A DNA stretch of 64,000 nt from Sodiomyces alkalinus F11 (lineage: Eukaryota; Ascomycota; Sordariomycetes; Glomerellales; Plectosphaerellaceae). Both the position numbers and the translations under genes were made by a program. Of this stretch, positions 25,401 to 35,407 are shown piece by piece. The DNA lies in NCBI RefSeq assembly GCF_003711515.1, contig NW_021167080.1, positions 2,460,252-2,524,251 of the forward strand, read 5' to 3'. A model generated the notes under the pieces. The model ran no database searches and was not told the DNA's origin. It worked only from the letters and a program-made list of their open reading frames with translations. Every line of letters begins with the position of its first letter. Position 1 is the stretch's first letter.

Positions 25401-28186
25401 GGTTGCGGTTATCTTGCAGATATTGCGACAGGAAACAAGAGGCGTTACAGTTCTCTACCTATACTGCTGACTGATAACACCACCTATTAGTACACGCCCG
25501 GAGTACGCGAACCGTAAGCAGAAGATAACAGGAAACATGCCGAGTTGACCGAGATAAGACGAGTTTCGCGGGGAGGCTTATTATTGCAAGGGCCCGAAAC
25601 TTAAGAAAACTCACCCCAGGTAATGACTTCGGGACCCCACATTGTCGCCTATTTCGTTTTGTTGCTTTGTTGGCGAGTCAGGCGCGATCTCGACGGGTGA
25701 GCGGAGATGACTTCACTGCCGCGGGACCAGATCGGACTTTCCTCGACGACATCACAGACGACATCATTCTCCTGTCATGCTCCTCGCCCCGCAGCAATTG
25801 GGCATTCACGGCCCTCAGGTTTTCATCAGAAGATGAAGCTGCCGGCGGGAAATTTTTACTCAGTTAAGTAAAAGAATTGGAACACGTGGGCGGGCGCTTC
25901 GGAGTTGAGTTGGCAACCAGATGGCTATCCGCACGTTGTACGTACGTTGTACGCAACTGCCATTAATAAAATGGGCTAGGAGGCACGCTGTCTGGTCATT
26001 CTGGGCAACAAGACGGACTTTGGGGCTTATTGTGTTAAGGAAGCCGGGGCGCGGGTATGCGGATAACATTGAACGATGCTTGTGGGGGAAGATAAGGATA
26101 CTCCCCGGGTGTGTGCTATCCGAGTCCGCCGCTAATTATTTCTCTCCTTCGCAAGAACAGGATGTCCGCCTGGCTCTTCCGAGAAGACCCGACAAGGCTT
26201 TCGCTAACAGCTCAGAGTATCGTCCTTCATTTCGTACTGGCTCTTGCGCACCAAATAACTTCATGCTACGCACTCACCGCTCACCGCCAGGACGGAGTTA
26301 GGGCGATCCGAGAATGGGAAGTCTGTTATGATGGAGTACGTTGTAGGTCCACGAAGATAATCCGGCAACGCTGAGAGTTGTCTTTCACATGCCCCGAACT
26401 ACTCCGTAGCATCGATCGATCCCCCAACCCTCTTACCCCCCCCCCTAAAAAAAAAAAATTAATAATAATCTCCTCTCTTCTCCGAGTCCAGCCCTGCGAA
26501 CGTACCTATTTCTCCAACCCCACTATCCAGTTATAAGAGCCCGATCTCCCTCCGAACCGAGGACGCCTTATCGGATTCGGAAAACCGAGACGTTCGCACA
26601 AGGCTTTCGTTCCCGATAGCACGTCTCAGGGTGTCTCTCGGCAGGTAAACCGGCCACCAGGGTACTGCCGCGGGCTAGATTTGCATCTGTGAATCTGATA
26701 ATTATAGACCTAATCGCAGTACGGAGTACTTCGGTATGAAAGCAACATGGCATTGTCCCACTGATTAGAGGTAGGCGGTGTTTTTCTCATGATACATTTC
26801 TTCCAGACTTTTGCAAGGGAAGGCTTTCTACGTGAATCTGACCCCTCCTTAACGTTTCTAAGGCGAATTACAAAGCCCCGAGTAACACCTAGGCAGAGTG
26901 CGACCTGGCCTTGGCCTCGACCCGGACATCAGTAGGATCAGTAGGACGCCAGGTGCCACGTAATACCCGTCGGAGTAGAGAGTGGATGAGAGCGCGGGGC
27001 ACTACGCTTCTTTCGCCGCAAGAATGAACTGAATACATACATATGTCAGATGGATCTGCTCCAGGGATGCTGCTTTTTAATCCCCCGACGAATGCACCGG
27101 GGTCAACAAGCGTCAACATCTTGGAGACTTGGTGTAATGAGGGACGTTTTGATCTGCTAACAGTGGCTGCTCCCTCCCGCGAGAGCATGCCGACCAGAGG
27201 GCGCTGACTCGTCGCGAGGGCGCCGGCCGACCCGGGTGCCTAGCGCGAATCTCTGATAAACTTTCCCAAGGGATTGTGTTCCAGAATTGTTTTCCATGCG
27301 ACCGGCGTTCCCTAGTTCGAAAGTAACGTTTAACAAACGGGCAGGGTTCCGCGGGGAAATAGTGCAACGGCTACAAAGGCAGGTTAATAAAGCTTCAGGC
27401 GACGCCCCCACGTCGACAAGGTCATCCCACGGTATCGCGATCTGGGGAACTTTTGGGCTTTCCTGAACGGGGAGCGATGCCGAGACTTGGGGGAAATCAT
27501 TCAGGCGTCCGTGGAAACGGTTCTTTACAAAACACTTCCCTTTTAAACTAAGCTGCCGCATTGGCTGACGAAAAGAGCCGAAAGAGGCTGATGGTTCGAG
27601 GACGGGGCAACAAGCTCCGCGATCATATAGTGATGGGCGATATAGGCCAAAGGCCGTCGTCCTTCGTCCTCCCGTGGTAGATATTAGGAATGCTATTGTA
27701 TTATCTCGGGCGATTGCCCTAGGACGGTAATGTGCTACAGTCTTCCTTCTAGAACCGACCTAGGATAAATGAGAGGCCATCCCGATGAGAAGCAACAACG
27801 CGTTCCTTGACCTATTTTGCGACCTTAAAGTCTAGGTAGCATGCCTAGCCGCCGTCAACTAATAAGCGGAGTACTGATACACCTGACTTGGGCAAGTTAA
27901 GTTCCATGGTTACGCAGGTGTCGTCGGCCTCTGGATATATAGGATCATTAATTTTAACCAGTTGCTTGGTTGTCTGGTTTCTCTCTGGGAGACGGTGTGA
28001 GTACGTCTGGATAATTACTGTACATGTACTGTACCACATGCCGGCGACTGAGAAGTGGAGACCAGTACGGCATCAGCTCGATTTCATGAGCCTTTCGCAC
28101 GGTGCGGCATCGTAACTGTTCGCAACTACCCCGAGACATGGCTGTGAGCCACACGTCGCGTCGCCCTTCGTCCAACGGTGCGAATA

Positions 28187-29991
28187 ATGGACCGCTACCA
28201 CGCGTACCACGAAAGAGACGAAGCGAGCTTTGATCTCTCGTCTACACGTAAGCTTCTTACTCTTTCTTGAGCCGTCCTATCGAGTGATCTGCTGACTGGA
28301 GGAAACCTTCCGCCTCCCAAGACCGTCTTCCTCCCGTTTCCGCCGCAGATGCACTGGAAGACCTGGATAATAATGTATCTCGATATGTCTCAACGGGTCT
28401 AGAGGACCTGGACAAGGCGCTCTCGTCTTCCTCACCAGAAGTCCTGGTGGCATCAGGACAACTTGGTGTTCCGCGAGGACAAGTGACTGAGATCTGGGGG
28501 CCACCAGGCTCCGGGAAAACGGGCCTTGGGTGAGCTGTCCTCTAGATCCCGCGTGGTTCCCCTTCGATTCTATTTTACTTCATGCTGACACACCGATATA
28601 GGATACAAGTCGTTGCCAATGCGCTGTCCTGTGGCCAGGGCGCAGTTTGGGTTGGTTCGTATTCTCTCCGCGCGCTTCTGGACCCCGAGAGCCACCAAGG
28701 CTCGTCCGCACGTCTCTGGACAGAACGTCTCTGGACAGAAAGCTGACATATCTGTCGGATCGACTGCACAGATTGTTCGTACGTCGTTTGTGGGCGTCGC
28801 CTTGAACGCGTAGTTCGCACGGCCTATACCGAGACTGGAACAACGGGATCCTCACCCACCTCCTCCCCATCCGGTAAAGAGACTCTACGCAATTCGACTA
28901 CAGAGAACAACAAGTTTGTCCACTACGCTTGTCGAACATTATCGCATTTTCTCGCAGCCTTGTGTCAACCTACGGGAACAACCTTACCAGATGAAACGGC
29001 CGTCGTCATCGTAGACTCACTCTCCGCTCTCATCAACCATGCCTTCCCTAAAGTTCCCGAAGACCGGTCTGGAGCTAAGCCTGGGACCTCCTTCCGAAAA
29101 CGTAAAGACGCAATGAGAACCCCATGGACACAGAGTCCTCATTTATCTTTCCAACCTTCTGAAGCTGACGTGAGTGTGACACTACGGCAGGACGAGGGTC
29201 GGCGGCTAGGCTACAAACTTTGCAATACGTGATCGGAGCGTTGCAGAAGCTGGCAGCGACGCGCAACTGCGCCGTCGTAGTTCTGTCGCAGTGCGCGACG
29301 AAAATGCAGTCTGAAAACGGCGCGACCTTGATACCATCCGTCAACGCCAGCGTGTGGGATCAAGGCATCTCAACGAGAATCGTTTTGTTTCAAAACTGGG
29401 TGTGGAGAGACAACGTCCCGTCCACGGTATGTTTTGCGGGGGTGCAGAAGAGGGAAGGGGCGTTGCTTTCAATGGCGGTCCATAACGCGGCTGCGTTTCG
29501 CGTACAAGAGGTCAGTCAGTGCTATTTGGTCTGTACATTTGGTGCAGCGAGGCGTGATTCTGCTTTCGTTCAACCAGCTGAGGGGGGGGGGGGGCATCGT
29601 CTCGGCCGACATGCGCGGTACTGACGGTAGCTTTCAGACGGGTCTGGTCAGTATTAAGTGCGATACAAGCCAGCCTCCCATTGCATTGTCAACGACTCCA
29701 CGCCCTAAGCGCAAGCTCGCCGATTCTGCACTCGAAGTACCCGACAGTGACGAAGAAGATGAAGATTACGGTTGGGGGGAGGAAGACGATGCCGCAGCTC
29801 CTATCCCGCCGCAAACCCAGGGCAGTGAGGACCTGCTACTCGGTGTCCATCGGCATGAGGAGGAGGACGAAGATGGCGATGATCACGACACGCACCACGT
29901 GGGCGAAGAGGACGACGAAAGTGAAAACGATGGTGGGGTCCGAAAAAGCCGAGACGACGCCCAAGCAGTCCCCCTGGCAAATGAGAAATAA
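28187..29991 (+). CDS. RecA/Rad51-family recombination protein, Rad55-like
   Basis: Six predicted exons (28187-28247, 28349-28529, 28602-28654, 28772-29101, 29191-29510, 29638-29991) give 432 aa. Walker A is GPPGSGKT (residues 71-78) within QVTEIWGPPGSGKTGLGIQV; the next strand is GAVWVDC, and Walker B is AVVIVDSLSALI. A conserved stretch follows (LQTLQYVIGALQKLAATRNCA and VVVLSQCATKM). The N-terminus is short and lacks the helix-hairpin-helix domain of Rad51. The C-terminal 100 residues are strongly acidic (DSDEEDEDYGWGEEDD and later runs). By analogy with Rad51 paralogs it should help load or stabilise Rad51 filaments in homologous recombination. Each intron has a CTGAC-like branch site or a CT-rich end. 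Intron 3 uses a GTTCGT donor and holds a 15-bp tandem duplication; intron 5 holds a G13 run. Rad57 or another paralog is not excluded. Confidence 0.82.
28711..28740 (+). repeat. 15-bp perfect tandem duplication inside intron 3 of the Rad55-like gene
   Basis: The unit CGTCTCTGGACAGAA occurs twice head to tail. It ends just before the branch-site-like AGCTGACAT of the intron. Being intronic, it does not change the protein, but it duplicates a potential CAG acceptor. Confidence 0.85.
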
Positions 29992-32655
29992 ACTCTTGCG
30001 GCTGAGCTGAGTTGTGGAGTTTCCACTGTCCGGGGCAGTACACGTGTACTGGATTTTCTGAACACGATCCGACGGCGAACCCCACCAGTAGAAACACTGC
30101 CTCATTGGGGATTCGTCTTGCTTGAGCCTCACTGAGCCGTTACACTATGTTTATCGCAAGGACTTGAGGGTCAAAACTGATCAGAAAAATCATCGGGTTT
30201 GCCACCTTTCGATTCGGAGATAGACGTTTTCAGTGGCTCTTTTTCGTCATCTCCGGAAGGCCGTTATTATTTCCCATGATTCGGGGTTTCTTGCGGCTCT
30301 ATTTTCCCAAATAGCGCAAGGAGGGGCTAGGCCCGCGGTTAGGAAGTGGAATGAATGTGAAGTCAACTGTCGAATCGAGTGCGAGTCTTGGAGCCCTCCA
30401 CTCAAGCTAAGTTATTAAGAGATCCGACCTACCTACCGTTATCTCGGCTCCCGGGGCTCCTCGGTCAATTGAGCCGGGTATTCACCGAACTTGGTTGGCG
30501 CTCCACAAAGACGCCGGCCGAAGGTGCCAGTGGCTTAGTTGACTGGAACCACATACTTCGGTAGGATAAGGGGGGGAAGGGGGGAAAAGAAAGGGGGACA
30601 AAAGAGAAGAATTTTTTTTTATCCGATACGTTCACATGCTTCAGAATGTATAGAGACTTGGCCTAGCCAGCTGTTTCCCGCCTGCCCGCCTCTTCAGGCG
30701 TTTTTAGCCCCATCAAGTCCCGAGGCCTAGATAGGTATGAAGTACCGTTGCCTATCCACAGCCACCCCATGCTTTACAGCGGTACTTTCTCTCTGCACGA
30801 AGGCGGGAGGCGACGTAGCCCAAGCAATTCTGCCGCGCGATACCATTAAGGCCAACTTAGCCGACAGCAACTCTGATAGTCACGGCATTATTCCGGGCTA
30901 GTTCGGGTGTCTGCCCTACTATATTTATCCGGATTGCCTCCCCAAAGGTTTACGGTACTCATCATTCCTCGAACCGCCCGCTCATCGCGTGTCTAACGGG
31001 TCTTTGCCGCCATGTCCAACCGGGAGTTGACAGTCTTTTTACCAAGGGTGGATGTGGCGCTATAACTGCCGAAGCAATATTTCCAAGTCTTCTGAGTCGG
31101 AGGGCTTGCTTTCAGATTAGGTCCGTCCAGTCTGGGGTTTTCTCTTCTACAATTAGTGACAGCAAGCCATCGGATGCAGGAACCTTTGACCCTAGTCCCT
31201 ATAGGGCGGTACAATGGGCCTTTGATCAGAGCTCTAGCCTCCTTATAATACTTGGCCAATCCTATCCTAGTTGCACACTTCATTCGGACCACCCCTTGTC
31301 TCGTTAACCGCGGAAGTTGCCCCCTGTTCCCGCTCAATCTACGACGTACGAAGTACGGAGGTTCATTAGAGAAGACGACAGGGGCGTCTTCCGTAAGGAC
31401 AGGAAGGTGCAGGCTCGGCATGCGTTGACCGATTCATCAACCCGGTGACCGGTGAAAGGGAACCAACTTACTTGACCGTTTGGAAGGCGGAGAGAGGTGG
31501 GAAGCACCCTGTCTTTTCGGATGTTCGGCCAGCTGCTTTCTCAAGCGTCGCAGTACCTACATATATAGGAGGGGCAGGAGATGCAACTTCGTGCGTCCGC
31601 GTCATGACGACATTGCGACATTTTTCCCTGTCTGCATCTGCACCAAGATTGTCCTTTTGTCTGTCTGTCGGGCCGGAGGTTGACGAACCCGGAAAGCCCG
31701 CCTTTCTGACTTTACCCCAGTTTTACGGACAAGAGAATGCGGACAAGCGGCGGAGCGGGAAGGGGGTAACTCCTAACTCCCTATCACAAACACACCTGCA
31801 GCGTAGTAGTGCGGCTAACAGGCACATGTACATGTCGATCATCGTTCTTCCTCCGACGACACCAAGCCTCGTCGAGGGTCGAGACCGTCGTGCGACCCCT
31901 GTAGGTGCAATGGTCATTTGAACGTATCCCCTGGCTTTCTGCATCGCCGACGGGGGACTGCATATGTAATCTTTCCTCTTCTTTCGTGCAGGCCGAGGAG
32001 AATATATTGATTTGCGTCTTTCCCTCGGCCTCGACCTCCTCATAATAATCGGACCGCTTGCGATTACGCCGAGGCTGATGCGGCGTACCCTTCTCAAGCC
32101 CCTCAAAATCGAACCACGGCGTCTTTCATCTCAGACCACCCCCGGTCCCGTCCTGCGAAAGTCGTGCAACTTGGCACCGCGATGTACCTACCACCGTCGG
32201 GATTGTTGGTCGACGGTCCATTCCACATCGGCCTGACCTGGCCCACTGAAAGTTCTCGGGCGACAGTTCAGCCGAGTCGCAAGTTTACATAATACTCAGT
32301 ATAGCCGAGTCTATCCCTCTCGATATAATGATATAATAGATTGCATAATCGCACTGCCTCGATAATGCGCTTTTAGTACCAAGGACCCTTTTGATGGGTT
32401 ATCGTCACCGCCTTTGGCAAAATCGCGACTCTCCACTAAATTTCGACGCGGTCATGAGTGAGGCTCCAGGAAGGAGAGGAAAAAAAAAGGGAAGGACCAC
32501 TCGAGAGCGCAAGGAGGACCTCACATACACACATGACCCGGGGCACAGCACAGCACAATCTTTCTCCTCCAACGTCAGATATCCTCTCATGCTCTTAACC
32601 ACTCACTGCGCTAGCGTATGGTGTATTCTTACTACTCGTTCAATTTGTCAATTTC
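29992..32655. other. Intergenic region between the Rad55-like gene and TRM1
   Basis: About 2.7 kb without a supported gene. Open frames are short and lack motifs. One copy of TACGAAGTA lies at 31347. The right end should hold the TRM1 promoter; a purine-rich A/G tract sits at about 32470-32500. Confidence 0.55.
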
Positions 32656-34902
32656 ATGCGTCCCCCCGGCTTGGGAGGTATTATCAGGAGTCCAAGGCTC
32701 GTATCCAGAAGATTCATTCTCGCCGTCTCAACCCCAAGGCACAGCAAACCTCTGACACGCCAACCGGGACTCATTCCTTGGCGACTTGTCAGGAAAATAA
32801 CCATGACGTCAGGGAACCAGGCACCCGCCGTCACCAAAGCAGCTACTGGAGAGGGGGAGACGGTCACGTACGACGGCAATGAGTATTCCATCATTCGGGA
32901 AGGCCTGGCGGACATCCTCGTCCCGGCCTCGCTGAGACAGAAGGATGGAGGAAAAGCAAGTGATGAACAGCAGGTGTTCTACAACCCGATCCAGCAGTTC
33001 AACCGTGATCTTTCGGTCCTTGCCATCCGGGCGTACGGGGAAGACGCGCTGGCCAACCGGAAATTGAATGTTGCGGAGAAACGGCTCGAGAAGGAGAAGA
33101 AGAAACGCCGCAGGGCCGAAGGAGATGACGGGAACGACAGGCCGGCCAAGGTACAGGTCTCTGCGGGGGACGCGCCGGGCAAGGCCGCCGCCATCGCGGT
33201 GGTGGTGCCAGCTACCGGGTCTTCCGTGGAAGAGGCCGAACCACAAACGCAAGAAAAACAGGGTTCGGTCGAGGAGGGCGAGGACGAGGACGAGACAAAG
33301 ACGGAATCCACAATGCGCCCTCGCTTCACCATCCTAGATGCCCTCTCCGCCACGGGCCTACGTGCTCTACGCTACTCGCACGAGCTGCCGTTCGTGACGT
33401 CGGTCACGGCCAACGACCTGACCAAGTCAGCGACCGAATCGATCCAGCTCAACGCCAAGCACAACAAGCTGGGGGACAAGATCCAGGTCAGCCACGACGA
33501 CGCCATCGCGCACATGTACCGGCGCATCGCGGACGACCTGTCGCAGCGGGACGCGCGGGGGCGGCCGGGCAAGAAGAACAAGTACGACGTGATCGACCTC
33601 GACCCGTACGGCACGGCGGCGCCGTTCCTCGACGCGGCGGTGCAGGCGGTCCGCAACGACGGCGGGCTCCTCTGCATCACGTGCACGGACGGCAGCCACT
33701 GGGCGGGCCACTCGTACGTCGAGAAGAGCTTCTCGCTGTACGGGGCGTCGCCGATCAAGGGGATGCACTCGCACGAGGTGGGCCTGCGCATCATCCTCCA
33801 CACGGTGGCCAACATCGCGGCGCGGTACGGGTTGGCGGTCGAGCCGCTGCTCTCCCTGTCGATCGACTTCTACTGCCGGATCTTCGTCCGGGTCCGGCAC
33901 AACCCGCAGGCGGTGAGCTTCCTGGGCGGCAAGACGATGCTCCTGTACCAGTGCGCGGGCTGCTCGGCGTGGGAGACGCAGCCGCTGGTGCGGACGCGGC
34001 TGCACCCCAAGAAGAAGGAGGGCTACTTCTTCAAGCACGGGCTGGCGCAGGGCCCGACGGTGGACGCCAAATGCCGGCACTGCGGCTCGACGATGCACGT
34101 GGGCGGACCGCTGTACGGAGGGCCCATCCACGACCAGGGCTTCGTCCGGCGCATGCTCGACCTGCTCCCGACGCTGGACAGTAAGGTGTACGGGACGATA
34201 CCGCGGATGGAGGGCATGCTGACGACGGCGCTGGAGGAGCATCTCCCCGGGCCGGAGGGGGAGGAGGAGGAGGGGGCGGAGGGGACGGAGGGGCCGGAGG
34301 GGGCAGAGGAGTCGGGACAAGTAGGGCTAAGGGTAAGGGCTGGTGTGGACCCGCGCGAGGCGGAGATGGCGAGGGTGGACCATGCGCCTTTCTTCTTCAT
34401 GCCGTCCAGGCTGTCGGGGGTCCTCAACTGCCAGGCCATGCCGGAGAACCTGTTCCGGGGGGCGCTGAAGCATCTCGGGTACCGGGTCACGCGCAGCCAC
34501 TGTCGAGCGGGCAGCGTCAAGACGGATGCGCCCTGGGAGACCATCTGGTTCGTGATGAGGGAGTGGGTGCGGCAGAAGGCGCCGGTCAAGACGGAGAAGA
34601 TCAAGCCTAACACACCGGCGTATGCCCTTCTCGGACTGGGTCAGACGGGCGATGATGCGAAGGCGAAGGCGAACGCGAGCACGGGCACGGGCACGAGCAC
34701 CGGCGCGAGCAAGGCAGAGGAGGGGGAGGAGGGGGAGAAGGACCAGCCGGCTTCAGACGAGGAACTGCGCAAGACGTTGGTTTTCGACGATGCTTTGGCC
34801 AGGCTAGGGAAAGATAAAGCGAAGGGCAACAAGCGGCTGGTGCGGTATCAGGTCAATCCGCGGGAGAACTGGGGACCGCTGACTAGGGCAAGGGGACGTT
34901 GA
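32656..34902 (+). CDS. TRM1: tRNA (guanine26-N2)-dimethyltransferase Trm1
   Basis: A single exon of 748 aa. The SAM-binding core is clear: ILDALSATGLRALRY, then VTANDLTKSATESIQLN, then DVIDLDPYGTAAPFLDAA, the catalytic DPYG region. Two zinc-binding-type pairs follow (YQCAGCSAWE and KCRHCGSTMHVGGP), with GPIHDQGFV after them. The enzyme makes m2,2G26 in tRNAs. Residues 1-49 are Arg-rich with no acidic residue (RSPRLVSRRFILAV), a good mitochondrial presequence, and Met50 (codon at 32803) precedes the nuclear/cytosolic-type start. Yeast TRM1 uses two starts in this way to supply two compartments. Two low-complexity inserts, a Glu/Gly-rich one and an Ala/Thr/Gly-rich one, separate the core from the C-terminal domain. 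The coding region is exceptionally GC-rich. Confidence 0.95.
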   Translation: MRPPGLGGIIRSPRLVSRRFILAVSTPRHSKPLTRQPGLIPWRLVRKITMTSGNQAPAVTKAATGEGETVTYDGNEYSIIREGLADILVPASLRQKDGGKASDEQQVFYNPIQQFNRDLSVLAIRAYGEDALANRKLNVAEKRLEKEKKKRRRAEGDDGNDRPAKVQVSAGDAPGKAAAIAVVVPATGSSVEEAEPQTQEKQGSVEEGEDEDETKTESTMRPRFTILDALSATGLRALRYSHELPFVTSVTANDLTKSATESIQLNAKHNKLGDKIQVSHDDAIAHMYRRIADDLSQRDARGRPGKKNKYDVIDLDPYGTAAPFLDAAVQAVRNDGGLLCITCTDGSHWAGHSYVEKSFSLYGASPIKGMHSHEVGLRIILHTVANIAARYGLAVEPLLSLSIDFYCRIFVRVRHNPQAVSFLGGKTMLLYQCAGCSAWETQPLVRTRLHPKKKEGYFFKHGLAQGPTVDAKCRHCGSTMHVGGPLYGGPIHDQGFVRRMLDLLPTLDSKVYGTIPRMEGMLTTALEEHLPGPEGEEEEGAEGTEGPEGAEESGQVGLRVRAGVDPREAEMARVDHAPFFFMPSRLSGVLNCQAMPENLFRGALKHLGYRVTRSHCRAGSVKTDAPWETIWFVMREWVRQKAPVKTEKIKPNTPAYALLGLGQTGDDAKAKANASTGTGTSTGASKAEEGEEGEKDQPASDEELRKTLVFDDALARLGKDKAKGNKRLVRYQVNPRENWGPLTRARGR

Positions 34903-35223
34903 GAATGTTTCACCGGAGTGCCTAGATAGAGAGATTTTATACTCATGAAGGGTAGTAGAGCTTCTGGAATTTACAGAGCTTTGACTTGTAACTTTGCATG
35001 AGTTTAATTTTGATCATGGCGATGATGGTGATGATGGTGGTGTTGTGATGGTGGTGATAGTCAGCGACCAACCACTCCGTCGCACTGTCACACCGTCGCA
35101 ATAAGACGGGCAGCTTCAACTTCCCAAGGCCCCCTCCCTCCCTATTTAAGGTCCACCATCTACAGCGGACGACCCCGCCGCTTTATTCCGTGTCATCCGG
35201 CAAAAAAAAGAAGAAAAAAAGAA

Positions 35224-35301
<78 letters not shown>

Positions 35302-35407
35302 ACGCCCAGAAACTCCGCCGCCAATCTCTCCGCTCACCACATTGCATTAACCGCAATCATTCACGTATTATCCCGGATAGGACACACCAGCTCAATCCAT
35401 CATCTCC
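34903..35407. promoter_or_regulatory. Promoter of the lipid-kinase-like gene with TATA-like site and poly-C
   Basis: The left part is TRM1 3' flank with a degenerate GATGGT repeat (about 35014-35060). A TATA-like CTATTTAAGG sits near 35141. The 75-nt poly-C run (35226-35300) follows an A-rich stretch and ends about 107 nt before the ATG, so it probably lies in the 5' leader or at the transcription start. Confidence 0.6.
35226..35300. repeat. 75-nt uninterrupted poly-C tract
   Basis: Counted directly: 75 consecutive C on the + strand, flanked by an A-rich tract on the left and GACGCCC on the right. Open frames through it are polyproline or polyglycine only and are not genes. The exact length may be uncertain in any assembly. 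Confidence 0.9.

Larger units (their letters stand above)
21672..28186. other. About 6.5-kb upstream region of cre1 and gene-poor interval
   Basis: The first kilobase or so (21672-22640) is the likely cre1 promoter and leader: G-rich on the + strand, with several SYGGRG sites and an 11-bp inverted repeat at 22136-22174. From about 22.7 to 28.2 kb I find no supported gene. The largest frames (24865-25257 plus, 27157-27561 minus) have no family features. Local A/T-rich stretches occur near 24.7, 25.4 and 26.45 kb. Copies of TACTCCGTA (26400) and TACGGAGTA (26720) are present. Confidence 0.55.

Noticed and set aside
24600..28100. Repeat-induced point mutation footprint in the A/T-richer desert
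   Set aside because: Base composition is mixed and G/C homopolymers persist; no paired repeat copy was identified. A TpA/ApT index scan would be the test.
33427..34320. 297-codon minus-strand frame antisense to TRM1
   Set aside because: Arg/Leu/Val-rich shadow of the GC-rich TRM1 coding strand; TRM1 motifs are unambiguous on the plus strand.
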